Source: Coriobacteriia bacterium
Lineage (GTDB): Bacteria; Actinomycetota; Coriobacteriia; Anaerosomatales; SLCP01
Direction: 5' to 3'
Length of the DNA stretch: 9,061 nucleotides
Assembly: GCA_007123455.1 (NCBI GenBank)
Contig: SKKZ01000109.1
Span: 1-9,061, forward strand
The notes beneath the pieces were generated by a model. It was not told the origin of the DNA and did not search any database. It saw only the letters and a list, made by a program, of their open reading frames with translations. The translations under genes and the position numbers were made by a program. Shown piece by piece: positions 1 through 6,126 of the stretch. Positions within the stretch are counted from its first letter, which is position 1. The number at the start of each line of letters is the position of its first letter.

Positions 1-1458
1 ATCCTTCCGCCCGAGGTCACCGACGTGCTTGCCGGACTCCAGGACGAAGTGCCTGCCGAGTCGTTCGACGCCGTCCGCGCCAAGGCCGAGTCCGATCTCG
101 GCGAACCCCTCGCGCATGCGTACGCGCGGGTGGACGAGACGCCGCTCGCCGCGGCGTCCCTCGGCCAGGCACACCGTGCCAGGCTCTGCGATGAGGAAGC
201 GGCCGCCCACGGCTTCTCCGACGTCGTCGTCAAGGTCCAGCGGCCCTACATCGACGAGGTGGTCGACGTCGATCTGGCAGCACTGCGCCGGGTGGGCGGC
301 TGGCTGCAACGCTATCGGCCCGTGAGCAGGCGGGCGGACGTGCGTGCGCTTTTCGACGAGTTTGCCGCCGTCACGCTCGAGGAGCTCGACTACGTTGCCG
401 AGGGTCGCAACGCCGAGCTGTTCGCGGAGAACTTCCGCGACGACCCACGCGTCGGCTTTCCCCGGGTGGTGTGGAACCTCAGCACCCGGCGAGTCCTGAC
501 CCTCGAGGACGTCTCGGCGATCAAGATCACCGACTACGACGCTATCACCGATGCCGGAATCGACCGCGGGAAGGTCGCCTCGGTTCTGGCCGACACGTAT
601 CGCACGCAGATCCTCGAGCACGGCTTCTTCCACGCCGACCCGCACCCCGGCAACCTTTTCGTGACCCCGCTTGGCACCGTCGACGAAGCGGGCGACCCGC
701 AGTGGAAGCTCACGTTCATCGACTTCGGCATGGTCGGGCGCGTACCCGACCGGCTTCGCGCCAACCTGCGCGAGACGGTCATCGCCGTCGGCACGCAGGA
801 CCCGGCCCGGCTCGTCCAGAGCTACCGCGACCTCGGTGTACTCCTGCCCGACGCCGACCTGCGGCTCATCGAGACCGCCGGTACGCAGCTGTTCGACCGC
901 TTCTGGGGCATGAGCATGGGGGAGCTCAGCCAGATCGACTGCGAGGAGGTCGTCCGCTTCGGCTCGCAATTCCGGGAACTGCTGCTCGAAATGCCCTTCC
1001 AGCTCCCTCAGAACCTGCTGATGCTCGGGCGCACGGTGGGGATCCTCTCCGGGATGTGCACAGGACTGGACCCCGGGTTCAACCTGTGGACGACGGTGCG
1101 GGCCTACGCGTCGAAGCTGATCGCCGAGGAGGCGACGTCGGACTGGCAGACGTGGCTCGACGAGGCCGCAAAGGTCTTCCGGGTGCTGCTCACCTTACCC
1201 GGGCGGACCGACCGGGTCCTGACCACCATGGAGCGCGGCGAGCTGGAGGTGCGCACGCCCCAGCTCGGCAGGCAGATGATGTACCTGGAACGCTCGGCGA
1301 ACCGGGTAGCGGGCGGGGTGTTCTTCGGAGCGCTCCTCATCGCGGGAGCGATCCTCTACCCTGCCGACCCGTCGCTGGCGCGATTCCTGATGGGCGCGTC
1401 CGTCGTGCCTGCCGCCTGGGCCCTCTTCTTCGCGCGCGGGCATAGGCCTCGGAGATGA
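1..1458 (+). CDS. ABC1/UbiB (AarF) family atypical kinase-like protein, 5' truncated
   Basis: The reading frame is open from base 1, so the start lies upstream; the GTG at 25 is internal, because the codons before it (ILPPEVTD) match the usual LPPE...LQD segment of this family. Visible family landmarks are the alanine-rich loop AAASLGQ (about 151-171), the nucleotide-binding lysine in VVVKVQRP (codon 232-234), the catalytic-type HADPHPGN (about 631-654) and the metal-binding DFG at 721-729. The N-terminal KxGQ motif would be upstream of the window. The last 50 residues hold two hydrophobic segments (about 1300-1435) followed by a basic tail, typical of membrane-tethered UbiB proteins. Known members support quinone or isoprenoid-lipid metabolism as ATPases or atypical kinases; the exact role here is unknown. 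The stop overlaps the next start by 4 bases, suggesting translational coupling. Confidence 0.93.
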   Translation: MLPPEVTDVLAGLQDEVPAESFDAVRAKAESDLGEPLAHAYARVDETPLAAASLGQAHRARLCDEEAAAHGFSDVVVKVQRPYIDEVVDVDLAALRRVGGWLQRYRPVSRRADVRALFDEFAAVTLEELDYVAEGRNAELFAENFRDDPRVGFPRVVWNLSTRRVLTLEDVSAIKITDYDAITDAGIDRGKVASVLADTYRTQILEHGFFHADPHPGNLFVTPLGTVDEAGDPQWKLTFIDFGMVGRVPDRLRANLRETVIAVGTQDPARLVQSYRDLGVLLPDADLRLIETAGTQLFDRFWGMSMGELSQIDCEEVVRFGSQFRELLLEMPFQLPQNLLMLGRTVGILSGMCTGLDPGFNLWTTVRAYASKLIAEEATSDWQTWLDEAAKVFRVLLTLPGRTDRVLTTMERGELEVRTPQLGRQMMYLERSANRVAGGVFFGALLIAGAILYPADPSLARFLMGASVVPAAWALFFARGHRPRR

Positions 1459-2141
1459 GCGGCGTGGTAGACCTCTGGAGCACCCTCGTGCCACTCATCG
1501 TGGCGAGCGCACTGGTGCCGGTGCAGCTGGTCGCCACTATCGTGCTGCTGCGGTCTTCGTTCGGGACCGCAGCCGCGTGGGTTGCGGGCATGGCGACATT
1601 CCGTATTGCTCAAGGCATCCTCTTCGGACTTATCTTCACCGCGAGCGCCGCCGCCGGCGGCGAAGCATCGAACGGTCCCGGCCCGGTCGTGTCCACGCTG
1701 CTGCTCGTGCTCGCCGTGCTCTTCTACGTGACGGCGGTAAGAACGGTGCTCGCCGAGGACGATCCCGACGCTCCTCCCCCCGCCTGGATGGAGAAGGCCG
1801 GCGCGCTCACCCCCAAAGGCGCCTTCCTCGCCGGCGTGGCGTTTCTGGCGGTCGCGGCGAAGTTCTGGGTCTTCACCCTCGGCGCGATTGGCGCCATCGC
1901 GGAGGCAGAGCTGGGCCGAGCGGCCGGCATCGGCACGTTCCTCGCCTTCGTGGTGCTCGCACAATCGGGGCACCTGGCCATTCTGATGCTGGCTGCCTCG
2001 TCTTCTTCGCGTGCGACGAGTGCGCTCCGCGCGATCTCGGAGTGGCTTGAGCGGAACAGCGCCCTGCTGAAGATCGTCCTGGGCATCGTCTTCGGGACGT
2101 GGTTCATGGCGAAGGCGCTGGCAGGGTTCGGCGTCCTGTGA
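1455..2141 (+). CDS. SfLAP/GAP-family (LysE-like) multi-pass membrane protein
   Basis: This 228-residue protein is strongly hydrophobic, with about six predicted membrane spans (roughly residues 7-29, 37-60, 76-97, 122-145, 155-178 and 205-225) separated by short loops, one of them acidic and proline-rich (EDDPDAPPP). Size, span pattern and the N-terminal proline/valine-rich helix resemble the actinobacterial SfLAP/GAP group, related to LysE-type exporters and linked in mycobacteria to surface glycolipid or sulfolipid export. The substrate here is unknown. The ATG at 1455 overlaps the upstream stop. A GGAG at 1451-1454 abuts that ATG but sits nine bases before an in-frame GTG at 1464, so the true start may be 1464, three residues shorter. 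Pairing with a UbiB-like gene suggests a shared envelope or lipid role, which is inference. Confidence 0.72.
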   Translation: MSGVVDLWSTLVPLIVASALVPVQLVATIVLLRSSFGTAAAWVAGMATFRIAQGILFGLIFTASAAAGGEASNGPGPVVSTLLLVLAVLFYVTAVRTVLAEDDPDAPPPAWMEKAGALTPKGAFLAGVAFLAVAAKFWVFTLGAIGAIAEAELGRAAGIGTFLAFVVLAQSGHLAILMLAASSSSRATSALRAISEWLERNSALLKIVLGIVFGTWFMAKALAGFGVL

Positions 2142-2209
2142 TGACGTGTTGCGCACCACGCGGCTATCCCGTACTGGTCGATACCCTGGAGTGGCACTCG
2201 ACAGTCGGC

Positions 2210-2215
2210 TACTAT
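2210..2215 (+). promoter_or_regulatory. Candidate -10 box for tRNA-Arg
   Basis: TACTAT fits the TAnnnT core and ends 13 bases before the mature tRNA 5' end, which would place initiation near 2222. No convincing -35 hexamer is seen 16-18 bases upstream, where the sequence reads about CTGGAGT. It is a weak, position-based call. Confidence 0.35.
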
Positions 2216-2228
2216 GTACGGGCGCTTC

Positions 2229-2304
2229 GCCTCCGTAGCTCAGGGGATAGAGCACAGGTTTCCTAAACCTGGTGTCGCAGGTTCGAATCCTGCCGGGGGC
2301 ACCA
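2229..2304 (+). tRNA. tRNA-Arg (anticodon CCT)
   Basis: A complete 76-base cloverleaf can be folded by eye. The acceptor stem pairs GCCTCCG (2229-2235) with CGGGGGC (2294-2300), including one T-G wobble. The D stem is GCTC/GAGC (2238-2241/2250-2253). The anticodon stem is CAGGT/ACCTG (2255-2259/2267-2271) with loop TTCCTAA, giving anticodon CCT at 2262-2264 (codon AGG, arginine). The T stem is GCAGG/CCTGC (2277-2281/2289-2293) with loop TTCGAAT. The discriminator is A2301 and the CCA end is encoded at 2302-2304. It lies downstream of the SfLAP-like gene on the same strand but is probably transcribed separately. Confidence 0.97.
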
Positions 2305-2311
2305 CAGAAAA

Positions 2312-2353
2312 CACCAGGCAGGCCGCCCATTCCGGGGTGTGCCTGCCTGCGTG
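2312..2353 (+). terminator. Strong hairpin after tRNA-Arg, possible T-less terminator
   Basis: CAGGCAGGC (2315-2323) pairs perfectly with GCCTGCCTG (2341-2349). The stem extends outward by CAC/GTG across a one-base bulge at 2350. The 17-base loop begins 12 bases past the encoded CCA region. No T run follows (CTTCCATTCC), so it is not a classical intrinsic terminator. GC-rich hairpins without a U tail can act as terminators or processing barriers in high-GC Gram-positive bacteria. The position directly behind the tRNA favours a termination or 3'-trailer role. Confidence 0.5.
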
Positions 2354-2700
2354 CTTCCATTCCTCCGAAGCCCCCGTTGGTAGACACCGAACGCCCAACG
2401 GATGCCGACGGAACCCGACATCGACCGGACGCCCGGACGGGAACTCGGAACCCAGAATGCCAGAATCATACTCACATGAGCGCGTTTTAGCTGGCAAAAG
2501 CGGGAACAACAGATATGCGGCGTGTCACAGCCGTCAATCGCCGTCGACCGGCGATCGGGGCGTGACAGCGCGATCGTGGCACTCACAGCCGTGCCTCGCA
2601 TATATGACGACAGACGCCAGCCTTGCCAAGTACCACAGCGGAGCGGAGCGGGGCGTCGCAGTCCGATGCGGTGGCACTTTCGCAGCAACCTTCAGCAGAC
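2354..2700. other. Gene-less stretch with nested inverted repeats
   Basis: No convincing gene lies here on either strand: the open frames have no ribosome-binding site, start inside the tRNA or carry no recognisable protein pattern. The structure seen is concentrated at 2513-2603. The central dyad is ATCGCCG (2537-2543) facing CGGCGAT (2549-2555). Outside it lie TGTCAC/GTGACA (2523-2528/2562-2567), and outside that ATATGCG/CGCATAT (2513-2519/2597-2603). The 10-mer TCACAGCCGT is repeated directly at 2525-2534 and 2583-2592. A weaker CGC-g-TTTT/AAAA-GCG stem lies at 2481-2502. The function is unknown. Confidence 0.4.
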
Positions 2701-2710
2701 GCGCTTCGTG

Positions 2711-2744
2711 GCACGCAGGTATGCGTGCGCACGTACTTGTGCGC
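2711..2744 (+). promoter_or_regulatory. Two overlapping, mutually exclusive hairpins upstream of the surface-protein gene
   Basis: Hairpin 1 pairs GCACGCA (2711-2717) with TGCGTGC (2722-2728) over a 4-base loop. Hairpin 2 pairs GCGCAC (2727-2732) with GTGCGC (2739-2744) over a 6-base loop. They share bases 2727-2728. A perfect 10-base palindrome, CGTGCGCACG, spans 2724-2733. The block ends 40 bases before the ATG of the repeat protein. It could be an operator, a 5' leader switch or an mRNA-stabilising element. None of these is demonstrated, and the transcription start is unknown. Confidence 0.35.
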
Positions 2745-2783
2745 CCTGAACTTTGACAAGCGAAGATTGAGAGGCGATACGCC

Positions 2784-3752
2784 ATGAAGAGGGGGATAGC
2801 TCTGTCCCTCCTCGTCGGATTCGTTCTTGTGCTCGGCCTGAGCGGAGGCCTTGGACTCGATGCCTCGTATGCGGCCACGACCGTATCACTTCATGGTCCC
2901 CATGAGGGGTCAAACAGCGAGACATTCCAAAAGGAGTCGGACACCGGAGGGCTGACCGACGCGGTCGTGTGGCACTTCGTTGTGAATCAACTCGACGCAG
3001 GCACGCCACCTGGCCAGCTCACAGTCACCTTTCAGAATGCTGGTCAGAAGACGGCCACGGGACGGCCTGTTGGAATAGGCCGAGTGCAGCACTTCTACGT
3101 GGGCACGGCAAGTCACGACATTCTCCTTACTGGTTCTGCAGCAGTAGAAAGTGTCCGCGTAGGCAAGTTGTTGCTCAGTCACGTGTCCTGGACCATGGTG
3201 CCCGACGACCCGGACGATCCCGACGACCCGGACGATCCCGATGATCCCGACGACCCGGACGATCCGGATGATCCCGATGATCCCGATGATCCCGACGACC
3301 CGGACGATCCGGACGATCCCGACGATCCCGATGACCCGGACGACCCGGACGATCCGGACGACCCGGACGATCCCGATGACCCGGACGATCCCGACGACCC
3401 GGACGACCCGGACGATCCCGATGACCCGGATGATCCCGATGACCCGGATGATCCGGACGATCCCGACGACCCGGACGACCCGGACGATCCCGATGACCCG
3501 GACGATCCCGATGACCCGGACGATCCCGACGACCCGGACGACCCGGACGATCCCGATGACCCGGACGACCCGGACGACCCGGACGACCCATTCCTCCCCT
3601 TCACCGAGGAGGAGCGAGTCCTGGTCACCGTCACGACAGTGGAATACCTTCCTTTCACTGGCAGCAATCGCTCACAACTGCTGTGGATTGCCGTGTGGGC
3701 CGCTTTGGTGGGCCTGGCAACGAGAAGGCTCGCCTTCATCGGTGCCCGCTAG
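2784..3752 (+). CDS. LPFTG-anchored surface protein with 43 Asp-Asp-Pro repeats
   Basis: This 322-residue protein has four parts. Residues 1-30 are a Sec signal peptide: basic start, long Leu/Val/Gly core, likely cut after ASYA. Residues 31-139 form a small, probably beta-rich secreted domain, including WHFVVNQLD and LLLSHVSW, which I cannot assign firmly. Residues 141-269 are 43 uninterrupted Asp-Asp-Pro units. Residues 270-322 carry LPFTG at 289-293, then a hydrophobic span and a basic tail, a standard sortase sorting signal. By analogy with SD-repeat proteins, the rigid acidic DDP rod probably spans the cell wall and displays the N-terminal domain; its charge of about -86 could bind cations. 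The AGAGG at 2770-2774, nine bases upstream, supports the ATG at 2784. No sortase gene is in the window, so a housekeeping sortase is presumably used. Confidence 0.9.
   Translation: MKRGIALSLLVGFVLVLGLSGGLGLDASYAATTVSLHGPHEGSNSETFQKESDTGGLTDAVVWHFVVNQLDAGTPPGQLTVTFQNAGQKTATGRPVGIGRVQHFYVGTASHDILLTGSAAVESVRVGKLLLSHVSWTMVPDDPDDPDDPDDPDDPDDPDDPDDPDDPDDPDDPDDPDDPDDPDDPDDPDDPDDPDDPDDPDDPDDPDDPDDPDDPDDPDDPDDPDDPDDPDDPDDPDDPDDPDDPDDPDDPDDPDDPDDPDDPDDPDDPFLPFTEEERVLVTVTTVEYLPFTGSNRSQLLWIAVWAALVGLATRRLAFIGAR
3204..3590 (+). repeat. 9-base tandem repeat, 43 units, encoding (DDP)43
   Basis: The array is 387 bases, exactly 43 in-frame units of the form GAY GAY CCN. All variation between units is synonymous: Asp is GAC or GAT, and Pro is CCG or CCC with a single CCA in the last unit. 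Second-codon/proline-codon combinations are GAC-CCG (21), GAT-CCC (17), GAT-CCG (4) and GAC-CCA (1); GAC-CCC never occurs. A 71-base segment is exactly duplicated (3360-3430 and 3495-3565), showing expansion by blocks larger than one unit. Length change by whole units would keep the frame. Confidence 0.98.
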
Positions 3753-3776
3753 AGAAGCAGCCGTACAACAGATGAA

Positions 3777-3809
3777 GGGGCCGCCCTGAAGGGCGGCCCC
3801 TCTTTCTGT
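3777..3809 (+). terminator. Rho-independent terminator, possibly bidirectional
   Basis: GGGGCCGCCC (3777-3786) pairs perfectly with GGGCGGCCCC (3791-3800) over a TGAA loop, followed by TCTTTCTGT. It lies 25 bases after the stop of the surface-protein gene. The convergent phosphoribosyltransferase gene ends at 3850, so transcripts from the minus strand meet the same hairpin about 50 bases past their stop. The tail is less T-rich in that direction. Confidence 0.93.
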
Positions 3810-3849
3810 GTCGCGAGATGTCGGTTGTTCACCCCGACTAGAACCGCCG

Positions 3850-4479
3850 CTACTGCCCGTATCCGAACTCCTCAAGGATTTCGAGCACCTCATCGTCGCT
3901 TACCTGCCCGAAGTGACGGTAGAACTGGCCGACCGCATGGAAGAAGGCCGGACGTAGAGGCGCGATGAGCTCATCGACGTACGGCTCGAACGCAGCCACC
4001 GAACTTGCCGCGATCACCGGGACCGCAAGCACTACCCGGTCGACCCCCTGTTCCCTTACGTAGCGACAGGCGGCCAGCGCTGTCAGCCCGGTCGCGATCC
4101 CGTCGTCGACGACGATAGCGGTCGCACCGTCCAGATCGACCGGCTCGCCTCCGCCCCGGTACAGCTCGATGCGACGACGGATCTTGTCGCGCACCGGGCG
4201 TGCGAGATGCTCCAGTTCGGCGAGATCGTAGCCGGCCTCGGGATTCGCAGTGACTCGCCCGTCGGCGTCCACGGCCCCGACCGCATACTCGGGATTCCCC
4301 GGCGCACCAATCTTGCTCGCAATCACCACGTCCAGCGCCAGATCGAGCCTGCGCGCGATCTCGCCACCGATCACTACCCCGCCGCGGGGGATGCCGAGTA
4401 CCACCGCATCCTCATCACCTGCGAATCTCGCGAGCTCTTCCGCTAGCTGCCGTCCGGCATCATGTCGATCCCGATACAT
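3850..4479 (-). CDS. Phosphoribosyltransferase-domain protein
   Basis: This is a 209-residue type I phosphoribosyltransferase-fold protein. The PRPP-binding signature is VVDDGIATG (residues 123-131): two acidic residues followed by a glycine-rich loop. Upstream are PRGG (31-34), typical of the PPi loop region, and K56 in SKIGAPGN. The start MYRDRHDAG matches the common beginning of this uncharacterised group. The frame is open 14 codons further, to 4521, but a perfect AGGAGG (4493-4488) sits eight bases before the ATG at 4479, so I use the shorter form. The family includes nucleotide-salvage enzymes, but this branch is usually annotated only as putative and the substrate base cannot be named. 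It follows the permease gene by 75 bases on the same strand and may be its operon tail. It converges on the surface-protein gene. Confidence 0.88.
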   Translation of the reverse strand: MYRDRHDAGRQLAEELARFAGDEDAVVLGIPRGGVVIGGEIARRLDLALDVVIASKIGAPGNPEYAVGAVDADGRVTANPEAGYDLAELEHLARPVRDKIRRRIELYRGGGEPVDLDGATAIVVDDGIATGLTALAACRYVREQGVDRVVLAVPVIAASSVAAFEPYVDELIAPLRPAFFHAVGQFYRHFGQVSDDEVLEILEEFGYGQ

Positions 4480-4554
4480 ACGCCACGCCTCCTGCGGTCG
4501 CCCGACCACATAGAGGTGCATTCCCCGGACGGGGGCGCATCACACGTCACGGGC

Positions 4555-5310
4555 TCAGCGTTCCACGCGCGTCCAGCGGCAGAGCCGGGCCTCAGCGAGT
4601 TCGAGCAGCTCGTAGATCACAACGCCGAGCAGCGCCATGCCGATGATTCCGGCGAACATGGCATCGTAGGAAAGTCGACCCCACGCATCGACGATGTAGT
4701 AGCCCAGACCACTCGTCCCGCCGATGGACTCGGCAAGGAAGAGGACTGCCACCGCGGTACCGGTGCCGATGCGCAGCGCGGTGAAGATGTCGGGCAGCGC
4801 GGCCGGTATCACGACGTGGCGGAAGACGTCGAGCCTGCCCGCGCCGAGGGAGCGGACCGAGAGTACGGAACCCGCAGGAATGGCTCGGGCAGCATCGCGG
4901 GCCGTCACCAGCAGCTGGAAGAAGACGATCAGCGTGATGAGCACGATCTTGCTCGCATCTCCAAGACCGAGAAGCACGAGCAGGACGGGCAGGAACACGA
5001 CCTTCGGTATGGGGTAGATGAGGAACACGAGCGGCGCGAACACCGCATCGGCTCGCGGCGAGCGGCCGAGCATGAGGCCGAGCGGTACCGCGAGCACAGT
5101 CCCGAGAGCCGTCGCGGCGACGACGCGCCACGTGCTCGCTGCCAGGTGAGGCGCGAGATCGCTCCAGAAGGCAGTGGAGAACGCCGTCAGTGCCGGCACG
5201 GGTCCGGGCAGTGCGCGCGAGTCGATTGCGAGGGCGCCCAGCTGCCACAACACGATTATCGCGATCGCCGCTCCGATGTAGCCGATCGTCTTGCGGCGCC
5301 ATCCTCTCAT
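4555..5310 (-). CDS. ABC transporter permease, NitT/TauT (SsuC/TauC-like) type
   Basis: This 251-residue inner-membrane protein has about six hydrophobic spans. The characteristic EAA-type cytoplasmic loop is RSLGAGRLDVFRHVVIPAAL, around residues 153-172, which docks on the ATPase. The PxPKVVFLPVLLVLLGLGD segment near residue 100 is typical of the sulfonate/nitrate/taurine and pyrimidine-precursor importer permeases. The family's usual length is about 250 residues, so it looks complete. Its ATG (5310-5308) overlaps the ATPase stop codon in an ATGA, with a GAGG four bases upstream, so translation is probably coupled to the ATPase. It should form the channel of the importer encoded with the two genes upstream. 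The substrate is not determinable from this subunit. Confidence 0.93.
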   Translation of the reverse strand: MRGWRRKTIGYIGAAIAIIVLWQLGALAIDSRALPGPVPALTAFSTAFWSDLAPHLAASTWRVVAATALGTVLAVPLGLMLGRSPRADAVFAPLVFLIYPIPKVVFLPVLLVLLGLGDASKIVLITLIVFFQLLVTARDAARAIPAGSVLSVRSLGAGRLDVFRHVVIPAALPDIFTALRIGTGTAVAVLFLAESIGGTSGLGYYIVDAWGRLSYDAMFAGIIGMALLGVVIYELLELAEARLCRWTRVER

Positions 5311-6116
5311 GCTCCCTCACCGACCTCGACGCGGCCGGTCTCCCGGTCAACCAGTGCGCCCACCGCCCCCTCTTCGGCGAGCAGACGGCGCAACTCGACG
5401 CAGCGCTCGTAGAACTCGGAGGTATTGCGGTAACCCGGCTCGCCCATCCGCGGGTTGTCGACGACCGCGGACACCCGTCCGGGTCGCGGTGAAAGCACGA
5501 TGACACGCCTTCCGAGGAAGACGGCCTCCTCGATGGAGTGCGTCACGAGGACGCACGTGTGGCGCCGCTGGCGCCAGAGCTCGAGCAGAAGATCTTGCAG
5601 GTCCTCACGGGTGAGCGCGTCGAGTGCGGAGAGAGGCTCGTCCATGAGCAGCAGGTCGGCATCGAGCGCGAGCGCGCGCGCGACCGCAAGCCGCTGACGC
5701 ATACCACCGGAGAGTTCTCCCGGGTATGCATCGACGAACTCCGCAAGCCCCACCCGGGCAAGTGAAGACATCGCACGCTCACGGCGCTCGGCCCTGGTAA
5801 CGCGACGCACTTCGAGACCCAGCGCCGCGTTGTGGAAGACGGTCTTCCAGGGCAGCAGTCCGAAGTCCTGCAATATCAGCGCGGTGGCGAGTCGGGGCCC
5901 CGTGACCTCCTTGCCGCCAACGAGCAGCCTGCCCGCATCCGGGCACAGCATCCCTGACGCGAGCAGAAGCAGCGTCGACTTGCCACATCCGGACGGTCCG
6001 ATGATCGCGACAGGCTCGCCTTCGGCAACACTCAGGTCGAAGTGCTCGAGCGCGACGGTATCGCGCCCCACTCCGGTGTAGGCGAGAGAGACCCCCTGGG
6101 CGACAAGCCCGGCCAC
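5307..6116 (-). CDS. ABC transporter ATP-binding protein, NitT/TauT (SsuB/TauB-like) type
   Basis: This 269-residue nucleotide-binding subunit has every motif intact: Walker A GPSGCGKST (residues 40-48), Q-loop Gln83 in ILQDFGLLPW, signature LSGG (135-138), Walker B LLLMDEP (155-161), D-loop SALD (163-166) and switch His193. The ILQDFGLLPWKTV stretch is characteristic of SsuB/TauB/NrtD-type ATPases. The longest frame begins at a TTG (6146) inside the upstream gene. I prefer the GTG at 6116, preceded five bases away by GGGAGG (6127-6122) and only about 10 bases after the lipoprotein stop. A C-terminal extension of about 55 residues after the core, rich in Glu and Arg, is common in this group. 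It energises import together with the flanking permease and binding protein. Confidence 0.94.
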   Translation of the reverse strand: MAGLVAQGVSLAYTGVGRDTVALEHFDLSVAEGEPVAIIGPSGCGKSTLLLLASGMLCPDAGRLLVGGKEVTGPRLATALILQDFGLLPWKTVFHNAALGLEVRRVTRAERRERAMSSLARVGLAEFVDAYPGELSGGMRQRLAVARALALDADLLLMDEPLSALDALTREDLQDLLLELWRQRRHTCVLVTHSIEEAVFLGRRVIVLSPRPGRVSAVVDNPRMGEPGYRNTSEFYERCVELRRLLAEEGAVGALVDRETGRVEVGEGA

Positions 6117-6126
6117 GCGCGCCTCC

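Noticed and set aside
2229..2304. tRNA as an attachment site of an integrated element
   Set aside because: No second copy of the tRNA 3' end and no integrase was seen within the window.
1356..2387. Long minus-strand open frame (343 codons) crossing the tRNA and the SfLAP-like gene
   Set aside because: It includes GRIRTCDTRFRKP, a known false protein made by translating a tRNA gene backwards, and the rest is antisense to a clear coding gene.
2638..2656. Short GCGGA tandem repeat
   Set aside because: There are only two to three units, within chance expectation for GC-rich DNA.
2708..2724. Sigma-54-like promoter TGGCAC...GC
   Set aside because: The spacing between the GG and GC elements is one base too long and the TTGC element is imperfect. 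The other TGGCAC copies have no GC element at all.
2214..2756. Plus-strand 180-codon open frame running through the tRNA into the gene-less stretch
   Set aside because: It starts just upstream of the tRNA, translates it, lacks a ribosome-binding site, and shows the proline/arginine-rich look of a chance frame.
2753..2781. Perfect -35 hexamer TTGACA at 2753-2758 with a possible -10 GATACG at 2776
   Set aside because: The start point would fall at or after the ATG at 2784, downstream of its ribosome-binding site, so it cannot drive this gene as annotated.
3204..3590. CRISPR array or non-coding satellite
   Set aside because: The units are 9 bases with no spacers, in frame with a complete secreted protein, and vary only at third codon positions.
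3179..3739. Minus-strand open frame coding for Ser-Gly-Ser repeats
   Set aside because: The 9-base repeat lacks stops in every frame, so long antisense frames are automatic. The plus strand has the signal peptide, sorting signal and terminator.
4523..4534. CCCC-GGAC-GGGG hairpin between permease and phosphoribosyltransferase genes as a terminator
   Set aside because: The stem is only four to five pairs and has no T tail in either direction.
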